A stretch of 64,000 nt of DNA from contig CAVUPB010000007.1 in NCBI GenBank assembly GCA_963743275.1, positions 620,001 through 684,000 of the forward strand, read 5' to 3'. Positions within the stretch are counted from its first letter, which is position 1. Each line of letters opens with the position of its first letter. Of the stretch, positions 49,863-57,333 are shown piece by piece. A model generated the notes under the pieces. It worked only from the letters and a program-made list of their open reading frames with translations, was not told the origin of the DNA and did no database searches. Position numbers and translations under genes: made by a program. Source of the DNA: JALYLC01 sp963743275. Its GTDB lineage: Bacteria > Actinomycetota > Thermoleophilia > Gaiellales > JALYLC01.

Positions 49863-51889
49863 GCGCGCGGCGCGGGCCGGTCGCTGCCGTCGCCGTCGCC
49901 GGTCTCGTGGCGCTCGTCTGCGCCGCCGTCGCCCAGTCGCATCCGGCCCGCCCCGCGGCGGCGGTGCGCCCGCCGATCCGCGCCGTGCTCTTCCTCACGG
50001 CCCCCGTGCGGCCGGGCGCGCTCGTAGGCCGCCCGCGTCCGCGGGCGCTGCGCGACGATCCGGCCGCCATCAAGCGGCACCTCGCGGCGCTCGCGTGGGC
50101 CCGCGCCGACGCCGCGATCGTCCCGTGGAGGCTGCCCGGCTCGGCGGCCGACCGCAAGCTCACGGCCGTGCTCACGGCGATCGTCGCGACGCGCGCGCAC
50201 GTCCGCGCGGCGGCGCTCGTCGATCAGCCGCAGGGCAGCGAGGCGGCAGAGGCCGAGGCGCTCGCGAGCGCGCAGGCGGCCTCACCGGGCTACCTGCGCA
50301 TCGGCGCGCGCCCCGCGCTCTTCGTCGCACCGGCCGACCGCACGCTGCGGACGTGCGCGCGCGCGGCGCGCTGGCGGGCAGCGGCGGCGCGCTTCTGGCT
50401 CGCCCAGGCGACGTTCCCGGGCTACCTCCGCTGCCGCAGCGCGGCCGACGCGTGGTTCCGCGACGCCCCGGATGCGCGGAACGCGCGCGTCGCGGGCACG
50501 TTCCTGATCCGGCCGGGCTACTGGCCGCCCGGCGCGGCGGCCCCGGCGCTGACGCGCTCGCCGGAGTCCTGGCAGCGCTCGATCGCGCGCATGAACGCCT
50601 CGGGCGCGCCGCTCCAGATCGTCGACTCGCTCAACGACTGGCAGCGGGGGACTGCGATCGAGCCGAGCGCCGCGTGGCCGTCCGCGAGCGCGTTCGGCAG
50701 CTACCTCGACGCGCTCCACTCTCAGCCCCCCGGGGCCGCGCCGCGTGCGGTCGCCCCGACCGTCGACACCCTCGCGGTCTCGGGCGTGACCGCGCACGAG
50801 GCGTCGATCTCGGCCACCGTCGCGGCCGGCAGCGCGAACGCCGCGTGGTGGGTCGAGTTCGGCACGACCACGGCCTACGGGCAGACCACCGCCCCCGTCG
50901 CCCTGGCGCCGGGCAGCCCGCGCCGCTCCGCGAGCGCCGGCCTCACGGCCCTCTCGGCGGCCACGGTCTACCACGCCCGCGTCGTCGTCGCCTCCGCGGT
51001 CGGCACGGCCGCGAGCCCCGACGCCGCCTTCGCGACGCTCGCGGACCTGCGCTCCGTGCGCGTCGCGGCGGCCGGCGACATCGCCTGCGATCCGACGTCG
51101 AGCGCGTTCAACGGCGGCGCCGGGACCGCGACCGAGTGCCATCAGCGGGGCGTCTCGGACGCGATCCTCGCCGGCGGCTACGACGCGGTCCTGCCGCTCG
51201 GCGACGTGCAGTACGACAGTGGCACCGCGGCCGAATTCGCGGCCTCCTACGACCCGAGCTGGGGCCGGCTCAAGGCGATCTCCCACCCCGCGGTCGGCAA
51301 TCACGAGTACGGCAGCCCGGGCGCGGCGCCCTACTTCCAGTACTTCGGCGCGGCTGCCGGCGATCCCGCGCACGGCTGGTACTCCTACGACCTCGGCTCC
51401 TGGCACATCGTCGTGATCAACTCGAACTGCGTCCAGATCGGCGGCTGCGCGCGCGGCTCGCCGCAGGAGACCTGGCTGCTCGCCGACCTCGCCGCCCACC
51501 CGGTGCGCTGCACGCTCGCGTACTGGCACCACCCGCGCTACTCCTCGGGCCAGAACGGCGACGCCGACTCGATGAGCACGATCTGGGACGACCTCGCCGG
51601 CGCCGGCGCCGACGTCGTGCTGAGCGGCCACGACCACGACTACGAGCGCTTCGCCCCGCAGGACGGCGACGGGCGCCGGGACGACGCCACCGGCATGCGC
51701 GAGTTCGTGGTCGGCACCGGCGGCAAGAACCACATGACGTTCAAGGCGATCGAGGCGAACAGCGAGGTGCACGACACGAGCAGCTTCGGCTTCCTCGAGC
51801 TCACGCTCGGCGACGGCGCCTACTCCTGGCGCTTCGTCTCGGACCCGCCCGGCGGCCTCGCCGACAGCGGTAGCGGCGCCTGCCACTGA
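49859..51889 (+). CDS. Secreted fusion of a GH99-like domain, FN3 domain and metallophosphoesterase
   Basis: The 676-residue protein has a signal peptide (about 1-27). Residues 35-285 look like a degenerate GH99/GH71-type TIM barrel (LAALAWARADAAIVPW, LRIGARPALFV, NDWQRGTAIEP). An FN3-like domain lies at about 300-395. The C-terminal phosphoesterase domain has AAAGDIACD, PLGDVQYDSG, VGNHEYG, YWHHPRYSSG and SGHDHDYERF, all metal ligands present. It should act on phosphate esters at the surface. Its partner gene at 51898 encodes a fuller GH99-like protein. Confidence 0.75.
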   Translation: MSARRGPVAAVAVAGLVALVCAAVAQSHPARPAAAVRPPIRAVLFLTAPVRPGALVGRPRPRALRDDPAAIKRHLAALAWARADAAIVPWRLPGSAADRKLTAVLTAIVATRAHVRAAALVDQPQGSEAAEAEALASAQAASPGYLRIGARPALFVAPADRTLRTCARAARWRAAAARFWLAQATFPGYLRCRSAADAWFRDAPDARNARVAGTFLIRPGYWPPGAAAPALTRSPESWQRSIARMNASGAPLQIVDSLNDWQRGTAIEPSAAWPSASAFGSYLDALHSQPPGAAPRAVAPTVDTLAVSGVTAHEASISATVAAGSANAAWWVEFGTTTAYGQTTAPVALAPGSPRRSASAGLTALSAATVYHARVVVASAVGTAASPDAAFATLADLRSVRVAAAGDIACDPTSSAFNGGAGTATECHQRGVSDAILAGGYDAVLPLGDVQYDSGTAAEFAASYDPSWGRLKAISHPAVGNHEYGSPGAAPYFQYFGAAAGDPAHGWYSYDLGSWHIVVINSNCVQIGGCARGSPQETWLLADLAAHPVRCTLAYWHHPRYSSGQNGDADSMSTIWDDLAGAGADVVLSGHDHDYERFAPQDGDGRRDDATGMREFVVGTGGKNHMTFKAIEANSEVHDTSSFGFLELTLGDGAYSWRFVSDPPGGLADSGSGACH

Positions 51890-51897
51890 CGCCGCCC

Positions 51898-53025
51898 TCA
51901 GGGCCGGGGCGAGGCCTCCTTCGTGAACGGCCCGGGATGCGAGCGCCGCCGCCGCCGCACGATCGTCGTCAGTGCGACCAGGGCCAAACACCCGGCGCCG
52001 AGGCCGACGATTCCGTACGACACTCCGAGCGGCGCCGTGCTCGCGCCCGACGCCTCGGAGTCGAAGTTCGCGACGTCGGGGGCGCGCGCACCGCGCACGT
52101 CGGCGATGATCTCGAGCGCCGTCGAGCCGAAGGCGCGGCTGGGCTCGACGAACGTGTTCTCGCTGAACTCGTTCCAGCTGATCAGGCCGATCGCGTCGGG
52201 CGAGGCGGACGCCGCCGCGTCGAGCTCGCGCCGCAGCGTCTCGCCGCCCGCGCGCCCGACGACGCTCGTGCCGCCGACGTGGCGCGCGTCGAAGCCGGGC
52301 GCCGCGGGCGCGATCCAGAGGCCGCCGCGGGCATGGACGGTCGCCGCGAGGCCGCGCAGCTTGCGCCCGTAGTTGGGGTAGCGCCGCGGGTTCACGGACG
52401 ACCAGTAGTACGCGTCGCCGTCGACGAGGGGCGCGACGCGCCGGTAGTCGGCCTCGTTCTTGGCGGATGCCAGCACGAGCACGCGGCCGCGCACGTTCTG
52501 CGTCGCGCGGCGGATCTGCGCATTCGTGTAGCGCCAGGTGCCGGCCCAGATCAGGAGCGGCCGATCGAAGATCTTGAACGCACGGTCGCTCGCGAACGTG
52601 GCTGTGAAGCGCTCGAGATCGTGCTTGACCGTCGCGATGGGCAGCGGGCGGCGGTGGAAGTCGAGGCCCTCGTACACGATCCCGAGGTGGAAGCGCTCCT
52701 CGTCGGCCACCTGGATCAGTCGCGCGAGGCGGTCGTCGAGCGCCGGGGTCGACTTCCAGCTCACGAGGAAGCCGTCGATGCCCGCAGCCTTGGCCCAGCG
52801 CACGTGCTGGCGCATCACCTGCGTGTCGTCGCTCGAGTAGCTGCCGAGCAGCGGGAGATCGCGCTTGGCGCGGCTCCACGACGACGGCGTGAACCAGATG
52901 TAGTAGTAGGCGAGCAGCGGCACCGGGCTTGCGGCGGCGCGATCGGATGCCTCGGCCTCCGGCGACGGCAGCGCGAGGCCGGTGAGCGCGAGCAGGAGCG
53001 CGCAGGCGAGCAGCGCGCGTCTCAT
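51898..53025 (-). CDS. GH99-like glycoside hydrolase family protein, membrane anchored
   Basis: The 375-residue protein has a signal peptide (1-26). The catalytic-like barrel begins PLLAYYYIWFTPSSW and has WAKAAGIDGFLVSWKS, GIVYEGLDF, YWSSVNPRRY and LISWNEFSENTFVEP. This pattern is seen in endo-alpha-mannosidase-related (GH99/GH71-like) proteins. A C-terminal transmembrane helix near residues 333-355 with a basic tail anchors it outside. The substrate is probably a surface polysaccharide. It overlaps the next gene upstream by ATGA. Confidence 0.75.
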   Translation of the reverse strand: MRRALLACALLLALTGLALPSPEAEASDRAAASPVPLLAYYYIWFTPSSWSRAKRDLPLLGSYSSDDTQVMRQHVRWAKAAGIDGFLVSWKSTPALDDRLARLIQVADEERFHLGIVYEGLDFHRRPLPIATVKHDLERFTATFASDRAFKIFDRPLLIWAGTWRYTNAQIRRATQNVRGRVLVLASAKNEADYRRVAPLVDGDAYYWSSVNPRRYPNYGRKLRGLAATVHARGGLWIAPAAPGFDARHVGGTSVVGRAGGETLRRELDAAASASPDAIGLISWNEFSENTFVEPSRAFGSTALEIIADVRGARAPDVANFDSEASGASTAPLGVSYGIVGLGAGCLALVALTTIVRRRRRSHPGPFTKEASPRP

Positions 53026-54020
53026 GACGGCTCCGCGGGCTCGGGCTGCGCGCGCCGGCGCGGCGCGAGGCGCGCGCCGGCGCGGCGGGCGAGGTAGGGG
53101 CGGCCCACGAGCACGAGCCCGACGGCGAGCAGCAGCAGCCCACCGCCGACGGCGAGCAGATCGAGAACCGTGACGACCGGCACGACCGTGACCTGCGAGC
53201 GCGAGAGCACGAGCGGCTGGGCGAGCCGGTAGATGCCGTCGTCGAGCTTGACCGAATACGTCCCCCGCGGGAGCGCGGCGACGACCGCCTTGCCGTGGTC
53301 CAGCCGCAGCTCGCGCACCGATCCGTTCGGGAGCACGAGCCGTGCGCGCGTCCCGACCGGCGATCCGAAGAGCGCGTCCTCGCCGCGCACCGTGAGCGTG
53401 AAGAACGCGAGCGTGAAGCGCACCGCGCGCTGCCGCTCGGGCGAGAACGTCTGCTGCCCGGCGCTGACGACGTCGGATCCGAGCACCGTGATGCGCTGCA
53501 CGGCGTAGGTCACGTCCTTGAGCACGGGCCGCCCGCCGATCAGGCTGACGCGCCGCGAGAACAGCCAGTGCGGCTGGCCGAGACGGTCGTGCAGCGCACG
53601 CACCTCGCCGGAGGTCGAGCGCAGCACGACGCGCTCGATGCGGTCGCTCGCGATGGGGGAGCCCGCGCGGTCGACGAAGCGCCAGCGGACCTGGCGGAAG
53701 ACGTCGAGCGCCGCCACCGCGTCGGTGCCGACCGTGAACCAGCGCGCGAAGCGGACCTTCGTGCGCGCGTCGATCTGGCGCTGGCCGATGCCGATGCGCG
53801 GGAGCACGTCGGCGCTCGTCTCGCCGGCCGCCCGGGGGATGCTCACGCGCCCCGCCGTGTCCGTCACGTAGCGCCGCCCCTCGAACGTCAGCGCGAGTCC
53901 GGAGACGGCCGGCACCGTGCGCACGCTCACGACCGCAGCGCGGTCGGCCGCGGCCGCCGCCCCGGCGAGGGTCGCGAGCGCCGCCAGGAGGAGCGCGACC
54001 GCTGCGGCGAGCCTCCTCAT
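53022..54020 (-). CDS. Exported membrane-anchored protein of unknown function
   Basis: The 332-residue protein has a signal peptide (MRRLAAAVALLLAALATLAG) and two or three beta-rich repeats that resemble Ig or carboxypeptidase-regulatory modules (LALTFEGRRYVTDTAGRVSI; later VRELRLDHGKAVVAALPRGT). A C-terminal transmembrane helix (about residues 288-312) with a basic tail follows. No enzymatic motif is visible. It is translationally coupled to genes on both sides, so it belongs to the surface-glycan/phosphoesterase cluster. Confidence 0.65.
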   Translation of the reverse strand: MRRLAAAVALLLAALATLAGAAAAADRAAVVSVRTVPAVSGLALTFEGRRYVTDTAGRVSIPRAAGETSADVLPRIGIGQRQIDARTKVRFARWFTVGTDAVAALDVFRQVRWRFVDRAGSPIASDRIERVVLRSTSGEVRALHDRLGQPHWLFSRRVSLIGGRPVLKDVTYAVQRITVLGSDVVSAGQQTFSPERQRAVRFTLAFFTLTVRGEDALFGSPVGTRARLVLPNGSVRELRLDHGKAVVAALPRGTYSVKLDDGIYRLAQPLVLSRSQVTVVPVVTVLDLLAVGGGLLLLAVGLVLVGRPYLARRAGARLAPRRRAQPEPAEPS

Positions 54021-55351
54021 GGGGCGGCCCGGAGCCGGCGGCCGAGACCGCGGCGCGTGAACGCGAAGGCGGCGGCGATCAACGCGCCCGCGAGCGCGAC
54101 GGCGCCGCCGTAGACCCAGAAGACCGCACGCGTGTGCACCGTGGGCACGCGCTCGGGCGTGCGGCTCGTCGAGATCAGCTCCGCTGCGCGCGGGGGGGAC
54201 GAGAAGTCGAACGCGGACGCGATGCTGTGGGCGCGGGCGTCGCGCTCGGCCAGCGGCGCGAGGCGCCAGTTGTCCTCGATGAAGCGCAGGATCGACGTGA
54301 AGTCGAGTGTCGCATGGTCGACCTTCCCGCGCCGGGCGTAGGGGCTGACGAGCAGTGCGGGCACGCGGAAGCCGTAGCCGTAGCGGTCGACGGCGGGCGG
54401 CGGCACGTGGTCGTACCAGCCGCCCCAGCTGTCGTAGGTCAGCACGAACGCCGTGCTGCTCCACTGGGGGCTGCGCATGAGCTCGTTGACGATCGTGCGC
54501 ACCAGCGTCTGGCCGGCGATCAGCTTGCCCGGCGGGTGCTCGCTGAGGCCGCCGGGCGCGATGTAGGAGACGGCCGGCAGGTGCCCGGACTGGGCATCGC
54601 GGTAGAACTGCTGGAGGTCGACGATGTGCGACGCGAGCCGCCGCGAGCGCACGTAGCGCGGCATCGCGAGCAGCGGCACCTGGAGCAGCTGCGAGGCGCG
54701 GTCGCCGGCACCGGGGTTGTCGATCGTGTTCGTCGGGTCGTAGTCCTTGACGTAGTAGCGCCACGGGAGGCCCGCCGCCTCGAGCCGGTCGAAGATCGTC
54801 GCGGTGTCGGGATAGCCGCCGCTCGGCAGGTGATCGGCGGCGGGATTGCCGGGCGTCGCGCTGATCGCGAACATGTGGTTCCAGGCGCTGCCCCCGCGCG
54901 CCGACGAGAAGAAGCGGTCGAAGAGGACGTAGCGGTCGGCCAGGTTCCAGGCCAGCGGGACGTCGCGGTCGTCGTAGTAGCCGGTCGGATTCGGCAGGCC
55001 GCCGAGGCCTCGCCCGACGCGATAGGCGGCGACGAAGCCGTCCATCCTCCCGCCGCGGTACTGGCGGGCGAAGAGCTCCGGATCGCTGCCCAGTCCGAGC
55101 ACGGCGTGGCCGCCGACGTGGGCCGGCGCCGAGCAGCCGAGGGCTTCGTTCTGGAAGCTCTTGGGGAGGCAGGTGCCGGCCGGGATCCCGTCGGCCCCCG
55201 GGTAGGTGCCGAAGTAGTTGTCGAACGAGTGGTTCTCCTGCATCAGCACGACGATGTGCCGGATCGGCGTGGCCGGCGCCGTGCGTGCCGTCGCCGTCGC
55301 CGGGAGCGCGGCCGCGGCGAGCGCGAGCAGGGCGACGGCGCGCCGCCTCAC
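54017..55351 (-). CDS. Phospholipase C / acid phosphatase (AcpA) family phosphoesterase
   Basis: The 444-residue protein, from a GTG overlapping the next stop, has a signal peptide (about 1-22). IVVLMQENHSFDNYFGTYPG is the start of the family and holds the catalytic/metal site. GSAWNHMFAISATPG, LTYDSWGGWYDHVPPP and FRVPALLVSPYARRGKVDH complete it. It has a C-terminal transmembrane helix, so it is anchored outside. It should hydrolyse phospholipid head groups or phosphate monoesters. Confidence 0.85.
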   Translation of the reverse strand: MRRRAVALLALAAAALPATATARTAPATPIRHIVVLMQENHSFDNYFGTYPGADGIPAGTCLPKSFQNEALGCSAPAHVGGHAVLGLGSDPELFARQYRGGRMDGFVAAYRVGRGLGGLPNPTGYYDDRDVPLAWNLADRYVLFDRFFSSARGGSAWNHMFAISATPGNPAADHLPSGGYPDTATIFDRLEAAGLPWRYYVKDYDPTNTIDNPGAGDRASQLLQVPLLAMPRYVRSRRLASHIVDLQQFYRDAQSGHLPAVSYIAPGGLSEHPPGKLIAGQTLVRTIVNELMRSPQWSSTAFVLTYDSWGGWYDHVPPPAVDRYGYGFRVPALLVSPYARRGKVDHATLDFTSILRFIEDNWRLAPLAERDARAHSIASAFDFSSPPRAAELISTSRTPERVPTVHTRAVFWVYGGAVALAGALIAAAFAFTRRGLGRRLRAAP

Positions 55352-57270
55352 GGGCGCACCGCGTAGACGATGATCAGCGGCACGCGCACGAGCGCGCCCG
55401 AGCGATCGCGGGCGCGCGTGCTGAACGTGTAGACGGCGCGGCCGCGGTAGCGCGAGACGTAGCTCAGCAGGCGCCGCTCGAAGTGCGTGCTCCTGCGCGC
55501 CGAGAACGCGTCCCAGACGATGTACTGGATGTCGCCGCGCCGCAGCGAGCGGTCGGGGTTCGCGACCGGCTTGTAGATCGGGTTGCGCCGCGAGCCGTTG
55601 GGGCTGACCGAGAGGCCGTATGCGCGGCGGCCGCCGTAGAACTCGAGGATGTTCGCCATCGACGGGCCGACCGTGAGCAGCGTGGCGCCCTCCGGCACGT
55701 GCGCCCGGATGTAGGCCCCCGTCTCGCGACCGCCCGGGACGCCGCCCGAGCCGGCGAGGTAGGAGACGCGCGAGGAGGGCGCGACCGCCGCGTAGGTGGG
55801 AACCGCGATGCTCACGAGCAGGATCCCGACGAGCAGCGGGCGGGCGAGGCCGACGTGCACGCGGTGGGTGCGCGCGAAGAACCGCGCCGCAATTGCGACG
55901 CCGTCGGCGGCGAGCACGGCGATCACGGGCGCGAGCGGCAGGAGGTACTGGAAGCCCTTGACGGGCCAGAGCTCGAGGAAGGCGACCGGCACGCCGATCC
56001 AGCACGCGACGAGCGTCTCCCGCCACGTCCAGCGGCGGCCGCGGGCGCGGGCGGCGAGGCTGAGCGCGGCGAGCCCGACGACGCCGAGGCCGATCGAGCT
56101 CGGCACCTCCGTGAAGTAGAAGGCGAGACTGTGGTTGGGCTGCCGGACGAGCTGCCACGCGAGGAAGTTGCCGCCCGTGCCCGCCTGGCCCGAGAGCATC
56201 AGGGCGATCGGGTACGGCGCGATCGTGACGACCATGATCGCGAGCGCGAGCAGCGCCGTCCGCGGGCGCACGCGGATCTCGGGCGAGAGCGCGAAGAAGG
56301 CGTAGACGGCGCCGCAGAAGATCACGCTCGGCTCCTTGGCGAGCACCGAGAGGCCCATGGCCGCACCGGTGCAGCAGAGCCAGAGCGCCCGCCCCGAGCG
56401 GGCGAAGCGGATGAGCAGGCAGAGCGTGACCGTCGCGAAGAAGGTCTGCGGCCCGTCGAGCAGGACCTGGCGGCTGACGATCACGTGGTAGGGCATGAGG
56501 GCGAGCACGGCCGCCGCGATCAGGCCGGCGCGCACGCCGTGCATCAGGCGGCCGAGCTCGAACGTGGCGAGCACGCAGAGGCCGCCGAACGCGATCGCGG
56601 CGGCGCGGCCGAACCAGTCGCCCTGGTGGAGCTCGTAGCCGATGGCGACGACGGACTGGAAGAGCAGCGGGTGCGCGCGGAAGACGGGGAAGTACGGCGC
56701 GAGCTGCGGGTCGTGTGCGATCCCGGCGCCCTGGCCCGCGTAGACCGCCTCGTCGCTGTTGTAGCCGACGTCGTTGAAGTGCCAGAGGCGCACCAGCAGC
56801 GCGGCCACGAGGATGGCGAGCAGCGTCGCCGCCGTCCACCAGCGCCCTGCCGCCAGGCGACCGAGATGCACGGCGGGCGCGCGCAGGCGCTTCGGCGCGA
56901 CGGTGGCGTCGACCGGCACCGCGAAGGCGGCGGCCGTACCGGCGAGAGCGCCGATGATCACGATCGCGAGCAGCATGGGCGCGTGCAGGGCGAGCGCCGC
57001 GGCCGCGGCGATCGCAGCCGCGGCGATGGAGAGCGGAACCGCGGGCAGGGTGTCGGCGCCGAGCCTACGCCGCGGGCGCAGCGCGAGCGCGAGCGCAAGC
57101 GTGAGCCGCACGCCGCCCGGCGCCGGGCGGGCGCTCGTTCGCCGAGCTCCCGCGGCGATGGAGGGCGGAACCGCGGGCAGGGTGTCGGCGCCGAGCCTAC
57201 GCCGCGGGCGCAGCGCGAGCGCGAGCGCAAGCGTGAGCCGCACGCCGCCCGGCGCCGGGCGGGCGCTCAT
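55348..57270 (-). CDS. ArnT-like polyprenyl-phosphate glycosyltransferase with duplicated N terminus
   Basis: The 640-residue protein has about twelve transmembrane helices. The GT-C catalytic loop is VGYNSDEAVYAGQGAGI, and a later extracytoplasmic domain has YGLSVSPNGSRRNP. The first 44 residues are repeated almost exactly (SARPAPGGVRLTLALALALR and following), owing to the tandem DNA repeat at 57018-57283. In the second copy the Met codon has become ACG. The original start may therefore have been the inner copy. It should add a sugar from a lipid carrier to a surface acceptor. Confidence 0.8.
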   Translation of the reverse strand: MSARPAPGGVRLTLALALALRPRRRLGADTLPAVPPSIAAGARRTSARPAPGGVRLTLALALALRPRRRLGADTLPAVPLSIAAAAIAAAAALALHAPMLLAIVIIGALAGTAAAFAVPVDATVAPKRLRAPAVHLGRLAAGRWWTAATLLAILVAALLVRLWHFNDVGYNSDEAVYAGQGAGIAHDPQLAPYFPVFRAHPLLFQSVVAIGYELHQGDWFGRAAAIAFGGLCVLATFELGRLMHGVRAGLIAAAVLALMPYHVIVSRQVLLDGPQTFFATVTLCLLIRFARSGRALWLCCTGAAMGLSVLAKEPSVIFCGAVYAFFALSPEIRVRPRTALLALAIMVVTIAPYPIALMLSGQAGTGGNFLAWQLVRQPNHSLAFYFTEVPSSIGLGVVGLAALSLAARARGRRWTWRETLVACWIGVPVAFLELWPVKGFQYLLPLAPVIAVLAADGVAIAARFFARTHRVHVGLARPLLVGILLVSIAVPTYAAVAPSSRVSYLAGSGGVPGGRETGAYIRAHVPEGATLLTVGPSMANILEFYGGRRAYGLSVSPNGSRRNPIYKPVANPDRSLRRGDIQYIVWDAFSARRSTHFERRLLSYVSRYRGRAVYTFSTRARDRSGALVRVPLIIVYAVRP

Positions 57271-57283
57271 TCGCCGAGCTCCC
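57018..57283. repeat. 132-bp tandem duplication across the glycosyltransferase start
   Basis: Two copies of 132 bp (57018-57149 and 57150-57281, identity running two bases further) differ at about two positions only: GAGAGCGG against GAGGGCGG, and GCTCGTTCG against GCTCATTCG. The second difference removes the start ATG from the inner copy. The unit is 44 codons, so the frame is kept. Confidence 0.9.
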
Positions 57284-57333
57284 CGGGCGCGCGCCGCGGC
57301 GCATCGCGCGGCTGCGCGCCGTGGCCGCAGGGG

